Below, piece after piece: positions 43,670 to 53,640 of a DNA stretch of 64,000 nucleotides (the stretch's first letter is position 1; each line of letters opens with the position of its first letter). The notes below the pieces were generated by a model. It was given only the letters and a program-made list of their open reading frames with translations. It did not search any database and had not been told where the DNA came from. The position numbers and the translations under genes are program-made. The DNA is from CALCKU01 sp964607445 (lineage in GTDB: Bacteria > Pseudomonadota > Alphaproteobacteria > Caulobacterales > Maricaulaceae). The stretch spans positions 1 through 64,000 of the forward strand of contig CAZSKN010000009.1 of assembly GCA_964607445.1 (NCBI GenBank), given 5' to 3'.

Positions 43670-44389
43670 ATGACAATAAACTACCAATATAAACGTGTGC
43701 TTCTAAAGCTGTCTGGCGAAGCCCTGATGGGCAATCAGTCTTATGGGATTGATGTCGAGTTTACTGACCGTATAGCTAAAGAAATTTCAGGCGCTCATGA
43801 AAAAGGCCTACAAATCGGGCTAGTTATTGGTGGCGGAAATATATTCCGTGGGTTGTCGGCGTCCGCAGCTGGTATTGAGCGCTCGACAGCAGACCATATG
43901 GGCATGTTGGCCACAGTTATGAATGCATTGGCCATGCAAAGCGCCCTAGAGCGTCAAGGTGTAGATACGCGGGTCATGTCTGCTATTCCTATGACGACTG
44001 TATGCGAACCTTATATCCGTCGCCGCGCTGTACGCCATATGGAAAAAGGACGCGTGGTTATCTTTGCCGCCGGGTCAGGAAATCCTTATTTTACAACAGA
44101 TACGGCTGCGGCTTTACGTGCGGCTGAAATGGAATGCGAAGCCTTGCTAAAAGGTACACAGGTCGACGGGGTTTATGACTCAGACCCCAAATCAAATCCG
44201 ACTGCAAAACGTTATGATACGCTCAGCTACCAGAAAGTGCTTACAGACAACCTGAAAGTGATGGATGCGTCCGCAATTTCATTAATGCGTGAAAATAATA
44301 TTCCCATAATTGTGTTTTCATTGCATACAGAGGGCGGCTTTCATGCGGTTATGCAAGGAAAAGGCGTGTGTACCACAATTCGGTCTTAA
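43670..44389 (+). CDS. pyrH: Uridylate kinase
   Basis: A 239-residue amino-acid-kinase-fold enzyme that phosphorylates UMP to UDP. Marks are RVLLKLSGEALMG, GLVIGGGNIFRG, and FAAGSGNPYFTTDTAAALRA. The ATG at 43670 has AAGGGGA just upstream and gives the family N-terminus; the frame is open 60 nt further upstream without support. Confidence 0.97.
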   Translation: MTINYQYKRVLLKLSGEALMGNQSYGIDVEFTDRIAKEISGAHEKGLQIGLVIGGGNIFRGLSASAAGIERSTADHMGMLATVMNALAMQSALERQGVDTRVMSAIPMTTVCEPYIRRRAVRHMEKGRVVIFAAGSGNPYFTTDTAAALRAAEMECEALLKGTQVDGVYDSDPKSNPTAKRYDTLSYQKVLTDNLKVMDASAISLMRENNIPIIVFSLHTEGGFHAVMQGKGVCTTIRS

Positions 44390-44431
44390 AGTGACCATGC
44401 TGGATATATATCCGGCTTGAAAGGAGAAACT

Positions 44432-44995
44432 ATGTCAAACGACGGTTTTAATTTGAAAGATTTCAGAAAACGTATGGACGGCGCCGTTTCATCATTGAAA
44501 TCAGAGTTTGCAGGACTGCGTACGGGGCGTGCCAATGCGGCCTTATTGGACGGTATTACGGTTGAAGCTTATGGGGCGCAAACGCCGCTTAATCAGGTGG
44601 GCTCCGTATCTGTGCCGGAACCGCGTATGCTGACGGTTAGCATTTGGGATAAAAGCCAAGTCGGGGCTGTTGAAAGAGCATTGCGTCAATCCAGTTTAGG
44701 GTTGAACCCTGTTGTTGATGGTACGACGCTACGCATTCCTATGCCGCCTTTAACCGAAGAGCGCCGCAAGGAATTAGTTAAGATCGCAGGTGGATATTCC
44801 GAGACGGCTAAAGTCGCCGTAAGGAATGTACGTCGTGATGCGATGGATCTGCTTAAGCGTCTCGAAAAAGACGGCGATATGAGCGAAGATGAACAAAAAG
44901 CACATTCAAGCGATGTTCAAAGTGCTACGGATAGTGTTGTGGCCGAAATTGATGATGTACTGAAACAAAAGTCTGAAGAAATCATGCAGGTTTAA
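44432..44995 (+). CDS. frr: Ribosome recycling factor
   Basis: A 187-residue factor that splits post-termination ribosomes with EF-G. Marks are GLRTGRANAALLDG, LRIPMPPLTEERRKELVK and the C-terminal helix ending in the EEIMQV segment. The ATG at 44432 is taken since AAGGAG is 5 nt upstream. Confidence 0.97.
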   Translation: MSNDGFNLKDFRKRMDGAVSSLKSEFAGLRTGRANAALLDGITVEAYGAQTPLNQVGSVSVPEPRMLTVSIWDKSQVGAVERALRQSSLGLNPVVDGTTLRIPMPPLTEERRKELVKIAGGYSETAKVAVRNVRRDAMDLLKRLEKDGDMSEDEQKAHSSDVQSATDSVVAEIDDVLKQKSEEIMQV

Positions 44996-45000
44996 AACGT

Positions 45001-45729
45001 TTGAAACCGAACAGAACATATGATGGAAAATTTCCGGCCCATATCGCTATAATAATGGACGGGAACGGACGGTGGGCGCAAGCTCGCCATCGACCGCGTG
45101 TGTTCGGTCATCAAGCGGGTGTCAAAACGGTTCGGCGTATTGTTGAACAGGCGTCTGAAATTGGTGTGAAATGTTTAACGCTATATAGTTTTTCAACGGA
45201 AAACTGGACGCGTCCAAAAGCCGAGATTGCGGCTTTATTTGAACTCTTGCGAAAATATGTTGAAGATGATCTTCAGACATTACATGCGCGGGGTGTGCGG
45301 GTACGAATATTAGGTGCGCGTACAGGACTAACGCCGGATTTGTGTGAAATATTGGATAGGGTTGAAGCCCGGACGCAAGATAATACGTTGTTTAATCTCA
45401 ATATTGCATTTAACTATGGGGGGCGCGATGAAATATTGCGGGCCATTCGTAAAGCTCACGCTGCGGGTGAGGACATGCAGAGTTTGGACGATAAGGATAT
45501 TGATAAATATTTGGATACATTTGGTTTGCCCGAGGTGGATTTAGTCATCCGCACCAGTGGTGAAAAACGGATCAGTAATTTCTTGTTATGGCAAGCCGCT
45601 TATGCTGAATTTGTATTCACAGACGTTCTTTGGCCCGATTTCACGAAATCTGATTTAGAAACAGCCATTAATATATTTCAAACCCGGGAACGCCGCTTTG
45701 GCAATCTGGGTGTTGTCGAAGTAGCCTAG
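45001..45729 (+). CDS. uppS: Undecaprenyl diphosphate synthase
   Basis: A 242-residue cis-prenyltransferase that makes the C55 lipid carrier for peptidoglycan. Marks are HIAIIMDGNGRWA (catalytic Asp), SFSTENWTRP, and DLVIRTSGEKRISNFLLWQ. It starts with TTG 5 bp after frr and has no strong ribosome binding site, so reinitiation after frr is likely. Confidence 0.96.
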   Translation: MKPNRTYDGKFPAHIAIIMDGNGRWAQARHRPRVFGHQAGVKTVRRIVEQASEIGVKCLTLYSFSTENWTRPKAEIAALFELLRKYVEDDLQTLHARGVRVRILGARTGLTPDLCEILDRVEARTQDNTLFNLNIAFNYGGRDEILRAIRKAHAAGEDMQSLDDKDIDKYLDTFGLPEVDLVIRTSGEKRISNFLLWQAAYAEFVFTDVLWPDFTKSDLETAINIFQTRERRFGNLGVVEVA

Positions 45730-45734
45730 ATTTC

Positions 45735-46610
45735 GTGGGCCCGCCATCTCATTCACATCAGTCTGAACCTCGCCCTTCAGATCCGGAGAGCGGAAAACCC
45801 ATTATCTGGAAAAACCTAGGCATAAGAGCCGTTTCGGCCGTTATCTTTGCGGTTATTTGTTTCATACCGTTATATTTTGGCGGTATATTATGGGCCGGTT
45901 TTGCCGCCCTCATTGGGGCACGTCTGTACTGGGAATGGGTCAATATGTCTGACCCTGAAGCCAGATGGCCTGCTGTGTTTATTCCAGTGGTGGGATTAGC
46001 CGCTGCGATTTATTTTTTATATATCCAAGATTATAACCGCATGGCTATTATCGTCGGTCTGAGTGCCATATGTGCAATGGTATATAGCTTAAAGCGTGGC
46101 CGTATTTTGTGGACGGTTTTAGGTGTGTTTTACATTGCGATTCCAAGCTTAATGATGGTGTGGTTGCGCGGCGTTCAACCCGGTTTTGCGTCTCAAGGCT
46201 TTCAGTCTTTAATGTTTATTATTCTGGTAGTTGCGGCGTCAGATACAGCGGCTTATTTTGGAGGTTCTTTTTTCAAAGGGCCAAAAATTATGCCCAAACT
46301 TAGCCCGAATAAAACATGGTCGGGATTTGTGTCTGGTTTTATATTTGCACTGTTCATTGCCTTTATTTTCGCAATTTTACTGGCGTGGCCTCGCCCGGTT
46401 ATATTGGCGTGGGGCGCATTCATTGTAATTATATCCGTAGTGGGTGATTTTTTTGAAAGTGGGCTTAAACGCCGATTGAATGTTAAAGATGCTGGAGAAC
46501 TATTGCCGGGGCACGGCGGAATGCTGGACCGGTTGGACGCCTTGATGATGGCCAGCGCTATTGTCGGCTTGGTCTTAATTTATAATCCAAATCTTTGGTT
46601 CGGGGTATGA
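45735..46610 (+). CDS. cdsA: Phosphatidate cytidylyltransferase
   Basis: A 291-residue integral membrane enzyme which makes CDP-diacylglycerol for all phospholipids. About seven to eight helices; the family signature near the C-terminus is seen as SVVGDFFESGLKRRLNVKD followed by LPGHGGMLDRLDALM. GTG start, 5 bp after uppS. The first 28 residues are hydrophilic. Confidence 0.95.
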   Translation: MGPPSHSHQSEPRPSDPESGKPIIWKNLGIRAVSAVIFAVICFIPLYFGGILWAGFAALIGARLYWEWVNMSDPEARWPAVFIPVVGLAAAIYFLYIQDYNRMAIIVGLSAICAMVYSLKRGRILWTVLGVFYIAIPSLMMVWLRGVQPGFASQGFQSLMFIILVVAASDTAAYFGGSFFKGPKIMPKLSPNKTWSGFVSGFIFALFIAFIFAILLAWPRPVILAWGAFIVIISVVGDFFESGLKRRLNVKDAGELLPGHGGMLDRLDALMMASAIVGLVLIYNPNLWFGV

Positions 46611-46623
46611 GTAACCGGAATTT

Positions 46624-47805
46624 ATGACACGAACAATTTCTATACTCGGCTCAACAGGGTCTATCGGTGAAAGTGGAACGGATCTTATTCGGCGTGCAGA
46701 CCCCGGGGCATGGCAAGTTGTAGCCCTCACGGCAAATCGAAATGCAGAAAAACTTGCCGCTCAAGCTATAGAGTTCGGCGCGCAATATGTGGCACTCGCG
46801 GATGAAACGGCCAGTGCGCCTCTCAAAACATTATTAGACGGAACCGGTATTGCGTATGGGCTCGGGCCGGAGGCTGTGATCGAAGCTGGACGTCGGGGGG
46901 CTGACTTTACCTTGTCGTCAATAATGGGTGCAGCGGGGCTAGAGCCGACTTTGGCGGCTGTGGAGCGCGGTCAACATGTGGGTTTGGCAAATAAAGAATG
47001 TCTTGTGTGTGCCGGTGATGTTTTCATGTCACATGTGCAAAAGAGTGGAGCGACTTTATTGCCCGTTGATAGCGAACATAATGCCATTTTTCAGGTTCTG
47101 GAACAAGATAGGCCGGAGGGTGTACGGCGCTTGATCTTAACGGCAAGCGGGGGGCCGTTTCGAGGCGCGACCCAGTCCGAACTTGACGCCGTGACACGTT
47201 CTGATGCTTTAGCGCATCCAGTATGGGATATGGGCGCCAAAATTTCTATTGATTCTGCAACCTTGATGAATAAGGGGCTGGAACTTATCGAGGCCAGCTA
47301 TCTATTTGCTCGCCCATCACGGGACATTGATGTTATTGTTCACCCGCAATCTATTGTGCATTCTATGGTCGAATATATTGATGGGTCTATCTTGGCACAA
47401 TTAGGGTCTCCGGATATGCGTACACCGATTGCTTATGCAATGGGGTGGCCTGACCGTATGGAAGCCCCGGTTCGACGACTGGATTTGGCAACAATGTCTC
47501 AATTATCTTTTTTCGAACCGGATTTAGAATGCTTCCCTGCATTGCGTTTGGCGCGGGAAGCCTTGGAGGCAGGCGGGAAGGCTCCCAATGTTCTAAATGC
47601 AGCTAATGAAATGGCCGTGGCTGCGTTTTTGTCCGATCAAATAGGTTTTACATCTATCGCGCGTGTTGTCGAAAACGTATTAGATATCCATAGCGCTGAA
47701 AGCGATTTTCTAATGTCAGCTAAATCTGTGGAAGAGGTGATCGAAACCGATAGCCAAGCCCGCCGTAACGCCAAGGCTGTTTTACCGCAGTTTAGTCGTA
47801 AATAA
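46624..47805 (+). CDS. dxr: 1-deoxy-D-xylulose 5-phosphate reductoisomerase
   Basis: A 393-residue NADPH enzyme, second step of the MEP isoprenoid pathway. Marks are the NADPH loop ILGSTGSIGESG, LANKECLVCAG, LPVDSEHNAIFQ (metal-binding Asp/Glu), and TLMNKGLELIEA. It supplies isoprenoid for UppS two genes upstream. Confidence 0.97.
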   Translation: MTRTISILGSTGSIGESGTDLIRRADPGAWQVVALTANRNAEKLAAQAIEFGAQYVALADETASAPLKTLLDGTGIAYGLGPEAVIEAGRRGADFTLSSIMGAAGLEPTLAAVERGQHVGLANKECLVCAGDVFMSHVQKSGATLLPVDSEHNAIFQVLEQDRPEGVRRLILTASGGPFRGATQSELDAVTRSDALAHPVWDMGAKISIDSATLMNKGLELIEASYLFARPSRDIDVIVHPQSIVHSMVEYIDGSILAQLGSPDMRTPIAYAMGWPDRMEAPVRRLDLATMSQLSFFEPDLECFPALRLAREALEAGGKAPNVLNAANEMAVAAFLSDQIGFTSIARVVENVLDIHSAESDFLMSAKSVEEVIETDSQARRNAKAVLPQFSRK

Positions 47806-47843
47806 GACTATTTAAATTTCTTATAAACCTGCTAGATAGGCCT

Positions 47844-49052
47844 ATGATTTTATCCTTGTTTTACGCATGTGTTTTTGCGCTAAGCTTTATCATTGTAATC
47901 TCTTCTCTCGTTTTTTTTCACGAATTGGGACATTACTCGGTTGCCCGATTTTTTAATGTCGCGGTTGAACGGTTCTCGATAGGTTTTGGCAAACCCTTGA
48001 CGCGGTGGAAAGCAAAGTCGGGGACGGAATGGACGATTAACGCCATTCCATTGGGAGGGTATGTCAAATTTTTAGGAGATGCAGGGGCGGCGAGTAATCC
48101 CGATACTGATAGACTTGAGCAAATGAAAGCTGAAATAGAGGCTGGAAATGCATCTGGAGAGTCAGAGGTTGAACTGACGTCATGTTTTCATTTTAAACCG
48201 CTTTGGCAACGGGTCTTAATTGTTTTAGCGGGGCCTGTTGCGAACTTCATACTGGCGATCGTGATTTTTGCCAGTATTGCCATGATAATTGGGACGCGGG
48301 AAATACGGTCGGTTGTTTTGGACGTTTTACCCGAGAGTGCGGCGCAACACGCCGGGGTTATGGCCGGAGATCAGTTTTTGACACTGGACGGCAAAGACGT
48401 GTCTTTATCGAGTGATTTAATAGCTTATGTTGCGCTTCGCAGTGATGTAACCTTAATGGCACGTGTAGAGCGGGGCGGTCAATTTGTAGAATTTCCGATA
48501 ACGCCGAAAAAGCAAGTTCGCAAAGATTTTATCGGCGGAGATAATCAAGTCGGGACGATTGGCGTGCGAATCGGGGGTGAAAACGCCGTGATGCAACGCA
48601 ATTATGGTGTGTTTTCAGGATTGAATTACGGAGTTTCGGAGGTCGGTCGTTCTATCGCCATGACAGGTACTTACATTGGACGCATATTTACGGGCAAAGA
48701 GGATGGTAAAGCTCTAGGCGGCGTTGTTCGAATTGCAACGATGACGGGAAAAACGGCAGTAGACACAGTAAAATTGGAACTTTCTGTTATGGATCGGCTC
48801 AAAGCAATGGCTTTGAACCTCTTGCAACTCTCCGCAGCGCTCTCTATCGGGTTAGGTGTCGCAAATTTAATGCCGATTCCAGTTCTCGACGGTGGACATT
48901 TGCTGTACTACGGCTATGAAGCCGTAGCGGGTCGTCCGCTAAGTGAAAAGAAACAGGAGTTGGGGTTTAGAATAGGATTTGCAGTTCTGATGACATTACT
49001 TGTTATTTTAACATGGAATGATATTGGATATATCAGTAGTCTATCCTCCTAA
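47844..49052 (+). CDS. rseP: Site-2 intramembrane metalloprotease RseP
   Basis: A 402-residue membrane zinc protease. The active site HELGH lies in the first helix, a PDZ domain (GVMAGDQFLTLDGKDV) is near residues 165-235, and the third zinc ligand is in NLMPIPVLDGGHLLYY. It cleaves anti-sigma factors or signal peptide remnants. It has one clear PDZ domain. bamA follows immediately. Confidence 0.96.
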   Translation: MILSLFYACVFALSFIIVISSLVFFHELGHYSVARFFNVAVERFSIGFGKPLTRWKAKSGTEWTINAIPLGGYVKFLGDAGAASNPDTDRLEQMKAEIEAGNASGESEVELTSCFHFKPLWQRVLIVLAGPVANFILAIVIFASIAMIIGTREIRSVVLDVLPESAAQHAGVMAGDQFLTLDGKDVSLSSDLIAYVALRSDVTLMARVERGGQFVEFPITPKKQVRKDFIGGDNQVGTIGVRIGGENAVMQRNYGVFSGLNYGVSEVGRSIAMTGTYIGRIFTGKEDGKALGGVVRIATMTGKTAVDTVKLELSVMDRLKAMALNLLQLSAALSIGLGVANLMPIPVLDGGHLLYYGYEAVAGRPLSEKKQELGFRIGFAVLMTLLVILTWNDIGYISSLSS

Positions 49053-49064
49053 GTGGACGATTTT

Positions 49065-51491
49065 ATGAATGAAATCGCAAAAACATTGGATGTCATGCCT
49101 CGCGCTTTCTTCAAAGCGCTGGGAGTCGTTTTCGCTATGTTTATATGCGGGTTTCAAGCGCAAGCCCAAGATACAGATGGCAGCGGACCACCGCCTGTGC
49201 GCGTCGAGCGTCCAACCGTCATTAAAACCGTACAAGTCCAAGGCAACCAACGTGTGGAGGCCAATACTGTGGCCTCATATTTACTGTTTGCACGCGGGGA
49301 TCCTTATAGCGATGAACGTATCGATCTTTCGGTTAAAACACTTTATGCGACGGGGTTATTTGCCGATGTCGAGATTGAACCGCGTGACGGAAATGTGCTT
49401 ATCCGAGTGATTGAAAACCCGATTATCAACCGGGTTATTCTGGAAGGCAATAAATCTCTAAAAACAGATAAAATTACCGACGAAGTTGAAGCCGAACCTC
49501 GGGCCATTTTTACGCGCGCAAATGTTCAGGCGGATGTGCAACGTATTATCGAACTTTATCGTCAATCGGGTCGGTTTGCAGCCAACGTGACTCCGAAGGT
49601 TGTACAGCAACCACAAAACCGTGTTGACTTGATTTTCGAGATTACGGAAGGTCCTGTTACAGGGGTGAAACGTATCAATTTTATTGGTAATAATGAATAT
49701 TCAGACCGGCGTTTACGCAAGGAAATTGTCACTGAGGAATCCATTTGGTACAAATTCTTCTCTTCCAATGATAATTACGACCCGGGACGGTTGGAGTTTG
49801 ACCGTGAACAAGTACGTGAGTTTTATACAGATAGAGGTTTCGCCGATTTTAGGGTTGTGTCTGCGGTCGCGGAATTAACACCTGACCAAGAAGATTTTTA
49901 TATTACATTTACCGTGGATGAGGGTGAGGAATATACATGGGGCGAGATTGACGTCAAAACCGAACTGGAAACGCTTGATGAAGATTTACTGTTACAATTG
50001 GTTCCGATTTACACGGGTGAAATTTATAAAGCGAGTGTCGTAGAAGATGCTATTGATGGTCTGACCTTTGCTTCGGGAGCTGCGGGTTATGCATTTGTCG
50101 ATATACAGCCAAGCATCCGTCGAAACCGGGATACAAAGACCGTTGACCTGACCTTTAACATAACAGAAGGCCCTCGGGTTTATATCGAGCGCATTGACAT
50201 TGTGGGCAATACCCAGACACTTGATCACGTTATTCGACGGGAATTGGAGTTGGTTGAAGGTGATGCTTTTAATCGTATTCTACTTGACCGATCGCGCAAT
50301 AATGTACGCCGATTACGCTTCTTTGAAGAAGTTGAGATTAGTGAAACACAAGGGTCATCCCCTGATCGTGCGCAAGTCGAAGTCAAAGTCAAAGAACAGC
50401 CCACGGGTGAACTCTCTTTCTCTGCAGGCTTTTCATCGGCGGATGCGTTTTTGGTTGACCTTTCGATAACACAAAGAAATTTACGAGGGCGAGGACAACT
50501 TTTACGGTTTGTTATTCGGGCGAGTTCAAATCGACGTGAAATTGACCTCCGGTTTACCGAACCTCGGTTCTTGGGACGAAATTTAGCGGCAGGGTTCGAA
50601 CTTTTTGATGTGACTCTGGATTTCCTTGATGAGGCCGGATTTAGACAGTCTCGTACCGGCGGGCAAATCTCTCTGGGCTTCCCATTGACCGAAAATACAT
50701 CCCTGTCAGCCCGTTACTCTTTAAGAGCCGAAGATATCGAAGTGCCGGGACTAGATTGCGCGGCCATATTAGCAAGCCCGCAGCAATCTTCGCAAAACAG
50801 CCTGTGTTTACAAGAGGGTGGGCGTTTATCCTCTATATTCGGCTATACTTTAGGCTGGGACCGTCGAAATGATCCGATTACGCCTACAGGCGGCTTTGAT
50901 TTCCGATTTAGTCAGGATCTCGCAGGTATTGGTGGCGATGTGAAATATTTACGTACGGATGTTCGCGCTAATTTCTACAAGGGTATTATTGGCGATGTTG
51001 TAGGCAGTTTAGCGCTCTCTGGCGGGTATATTCAGGGTTGGGGGGGGGAATCTGTACAGATTAATGATCGTTATTTTAAAGGAAATAATGAGTTTCGCGG
51101 GTTTGACACGGCGGGTGTCGGCCCCCGGGTTGTTCTTATTGATGATATAACGGGACAAGTGCGTCGGGGTAATGCGCTTGGTGGAAACCTGTTTGGCTTG
51201 GCTGCGGCCGAGGTGAGTTTTCCTGTTGGCATTCCGAATTTATCCGCTAGCTTGTTTGCTGAAGCTGGCACGGTTGGATTGCTGGATGAAGAGTTTACGT
51301 TTGAGACCAATGATGGTGGCGTTACAACAACGGTTATTGATGATCTCTTTATTCGTGCTACAATTGGTGCCAGCGTATATTGGGACTCGCCATTCGGGCC
51401 TATTCGGTTTGACTTTACGAAACCCATACAACAATTCGATGTGGATGAACGCAAGTCCTTCCAGTTTACGACATCAACAAGGTTTAATTAA
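49065..51491 (+). CDS. bamA: Outer membrane protein assembly factor BamA
   Basis: About 808 residues. A signal peptide (hydrophobic LGVVFAMFICGF, cleavage after QAQA) precedes five POTRA repeats (about residues 50-440), then the 16-strand barrel with the conserved loop-6 motif (NNEFRGFDT) and a C-terminal strand ending in TSTRFN. The start is ambiguous: GTG 49053, ATG 49065 (GGA 6 nt upstream) and ATG 49095 (shortest, most typical signal peptide) are all in frame. It forms the envelope block with skp and the lipid A genes. Confidence 0.96.
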   Translation: MNEIAKTLDVMPRAFFKALGVVFAMFICGFQAQAQDTDGSGPPPVRVERPTVIKTVQVQGNQRVEANTVASYLLFARGDPYSDERIDLSVKTLYATGLFADVEIEPRDGNVLIRVIENPIINRVILEGNKSLKTDKITDEVEAEPRAIFTRANVQADVQRIIELYRQSGRFAANVTPKVVQQPQNRVDLIFEITEGPVTGVKRINFIGNNEYSDRRLRKEIVTEESIWYKFFSSNDNYDPGRLEFDREQVREFYTDRGFADFRVVSAVAELTPDQEDFYITFTVDEGEEYTWGEIDVKTELETLDEDLLLQLVPIYTGEIYKASVVEDAIDGLTFASGAAGYAFVDIQPSIRRNRDTKTVDLTFNITEGPRVYIERIDIVGNTQTLDHVIRRELELVEGDAFNRILLDRSRNNVRRLRFFEEVEISETQGSSPDRAQVEVKVKEQPTGELSFSAGFSSADAFLVDLSITQRNLRGRGQLLRFVIRASSNRREIDLRFTEPRFLGRNLAAGFELFDVTLDFLDEAGFRQSRTGGQISLGFPLTENTSLSARYSLRAEDIEVPGLDCAAILASPQQSSQNSLCLQEGGRLSSIFGYTLGWDRRNDPITPTGGFDFRFSQDLAGIGGDVKYLRTDVRANFYKGIIGDVVGSLALSGGYIQGWGGESVQINDRYFKGNNEFRGFDTAGVGPRVVLIDDITGQVRRGNALGGNLFGLAAAEVSFPVGIPNLSASLFAEAGTVGLLDEEFTFETNDGGVTTTVIDDLFIRATIGASVYWDSPFGPIRFDFTKPIQQFDVDERKSFQFTTSTRFN

Positions 51492-51492
51492 T

Positions 51493-52074
51493 ATGTCTAA
51501 AATGAAAACTTTACGCAGTTTATGTCTTGGCTTGGCGGCCAGTTTCGCGTTTTCGGCTACGGCCTTTGCCCAGAGTACTATTCTTACGATTGACCAGAAC
51601 CGCATTTTACGGGAATCTGAGGTTGGAAAACACATTAAGCGTCAGATGGAGTCTATCGGTAAATCTATGGAATCTGAAATTAAAGCTTCGACATCTCCAT
51701 TAACGTCAGAGCGTGATCGTCTTGTGAATGAGCTTAAAAGTATGGATGCAGCTGCGTTAAAATCGCGCCCTGACTTACAGAAACGTGCGCAAGATCTCGC
51801 CGCTAAAGGTCAAAAACAACAAGTAGAGGCAAAATATAAGCAAGCCGAATTGAAAATCACGGAACAAAAAGCGATTAAAAAAGTGAATGAGCGGTTGGCA
51901 AAAATTCTTGAAGCCATTGTAGCCGAACGCAAAGCTGATATCATATTAGACCGTTCGCTTGTAATTTATGGTGGAAAAACAACGGATGTGACGAACACAG
52001 TCTTGAGTCGGTTAAATTCTCAAATGCGGACAGTCTCTGTTGTGCGTGAGCGTTTGCCACGAAAAACCAAATAG
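51493..52074 (+). CDS. skp: Periplasmic OmpH/Skp-family chaperone
   Basis: A 193-residue protein with a signal peptide (cleavage after TAFA, about residue 27) and a long Lys/Gln/Glu-rich coiled coil (about residues 60-150), as in the tentacles of the Skp trimer. It lies between bamA and lpxD as usual and carries outer-membrane proteins through the periplasm. The ATG at 51493 begins 1 bp after the bamA stop; the frame upstream is open only because it overlaps bamA. Confidence 0.92.
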   Translation: MSKMKTLRSLCLGLAASFAFSATAFAQSTILTIDQNRILRESEVGKHIKRQMESIGKSMESEIKASTSPLTSERDRLVNELKSMDAAALKSRPDLQKRAQDLAAKGQKQQVEAKYKQAELKITEQKAIKKVNERLAKILEAIVAERKADIILDRSLVIYGGKTTDVTNTVLSRLNSQMRTVSVVRERLPRKTK

Positions 52075-52121
52075 GTGACAGACTAAGTATCGCTTATTAA
52101 AGCGGATGATTTAAGGGTCGG

Positions 52122-53150
52122 GTGATAGTTGTGACGGTGAAAGTCGATAGCCGCTTTTTTCTATCACACGGGCCTTTGACAATAGCCGATATCGTCTCCG
52201 TAATCGAAGCTGATATTGTTGATAAAACTTTTGAAGACGAAACGGTTTCGGCGGGTGCGGCTTTGGAGACATCACGCCCCGGTGACATCACATTTTTTGA
52301 AAGCCGTAAACATAAAGACGCTTTAAAGACGGCGAAGGCGACAGCTTGTTTTGTTGCTGAAAAAGATAGCGCGCTTGTAGGTGAACACGGAATTATTCCT
52401 ATAATTTCGGCATTTCCCCGTACGCATTTCGCGCGAACCTTGGAGCGCTTATACTCGCCCTTAAAACCAATTTCTGGACCGGCTGAAGTTTCACCAACTG
52501 CCCGTATTCATAATTCTGTTATAATTGGAGCGGGAGCCGTTATTTCAGAGGGGGTAGATATTGCGCCTTATGTCGTTATCGGACCGGGTGTTTTGATTGG
52601 AAAACACACGCAGATAGGGGCCAATGTAAGCCTGTCTTCCTGTTTGATTGGTGAAAATTGCCGGATAAAAGCCGGAGCTGTTATCGGTGAGGCGGGCTTC
52701 GGAGTCGCCCATGACGAGAGCGGGATTATCGATATTCCTCATATTGGCCGTGTTATAATCGGAGATCGTGTATCTATTGGTAGTCAAACGTGTGTTGATC
52801 GTGGGCAATTAGGCGATACAGAGATAGGTGTGGATACTAAAATAGATAATTTCGTGCAGATCGCGCACAATGTACAGATCGGACCGCGTTGTGCGATTGC
52901 GGGTCATGTTGGCATTTCGGGCAGTTGCCATGTCGGATCAGATGTGATGATGGGGGGGAATGTTGGTCTTGCAGACCATATCACAATCGGTGATGGTGCG
53001 CGACTGGCCGCGCGGGCCGGTGTTATGCATTCCGTTCCCGCAGGTGAAACATGGTCTGGAATTCCTGCGCAACCCATTCGGGATCATATGCGAATGGTAA
53101 GTGCAATGCGGAAATTGACGGTAAAACCTAAGCGTGACCAGAAAGCTTAA
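52122..53150 (+). CDS. lpxD: UDP-3-O-acylglucosamine N-acyltransferase
   Basis: A 342-residue left-handed beta-helix acyltransferase, third step of lipid A synthesis. Hexapeptide repeats run from about residue 125 to 310. The catalytic His is in FVQIAHNVQIG. GTG at 52122 has AAGGG 4 nt upstream; in-frame GTGs at 52131 and 52137 are alternatives, the latter fitting relatives well. Confidence 0.95.
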   Translation: MIVVTVKVDSRFFLSHGPLTIADIVSVIEADIVDKTFEDETVSAGAALETSRPGDITFFESRKHKDALKTAKATACFVAEKDSALVGEHGIIPIISAFPRTHFARTLERLYSPLKPISGPAEVSPTARIHNSVIIGAGAVISEGVDIAPYVVIGPGVLIGKHTQIGANVSLSSCLIGENCRIKAGAVIGEAGFGVAHDESGIIDIPHIGRVIIGDRVSIGSQTCVDRGQLGDTEIGVDTKIDNFVQIAHNVQIGPRCAIAGHVGISGSCHVGSDVMMGGNVGLADHITIGDGARLAARAGVMHSVPAGETWSGIPAQPIRDHMRMVSAMRKLTVKPKRDQKA

Positions 53151-53151
53151 T

Positions 53152-53640
53152 ATGACGAAAGCCGCTGCATCGTCCCCGGATAGTCTTTACAGATTTCCAA
53201 TAGAGCGTGATCTGATTAAGACATATCTGCCGCATAGAGATCCTATATTATTTATCGATAGGGTAACGCATCTTTCCGATATGCATATTTGTGCGCAATC
53301 AGAGGTCAGGGCTGACTCCGTTTTTTTCGAAGGGCATTTCCCAAATTTACCGATCATGCCGGGCGTGTTGATTATTGAAACTGTTGCGCAAGCCGGGGCT
53401 TTATTAATATCTCTGACCCGTGGCTTAGATGATGATAAATTTATTGCTTTTTCTAATGTTGAAAATGCCAAGTTCAAAAAACCGGTTTTCCCGGGATCAA
53501 CCCTGACCATTAATGTTGAAATTGAAAAAATTCGCCTTCCTTTTTATAAGTTTACGGGCCAAGCGCGTTTGGGTGATAATATTGTTGCGACGTTAAAATT
53601 CGCGGCGGCTGAAATGGACTTAAACCGGGCCTTGTCATGA
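53152..53640 (+). CDS. fabZ: 3-hydroxyacyl-[acyl-carrier-protein] dehydratase FabZ
   Basis: A 162-residue hotdog-fold dehydratase of fatty acid synthesis. The signature LPHRDPILFIDRV and the active-site His/Glu helix (FEGHFPNLPIMPGV, IIETVAQAGALL) are intact. The ATG at 53152 follows the lpxD stop by 1 bp. It draws on the same hydroxyacyl-ACP pool as LpxA and LpxD, and overlaps lpxA as ATGA. Confidence 0.96.
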   Translation: MTKAAASSPDSLYRFPIERDLIKTYLPHRDPILFIDRVTHLSDMHICAQSEVRADSVFFEGHFPNLPIMPGVLIIETVAQAGALLISLTRGLDDDKFIAFSNVENAKFKKPVFPGSTLTINVEIEKIRLPFYKFTGQARLGDNIVATLKFAAAEMDLNRALS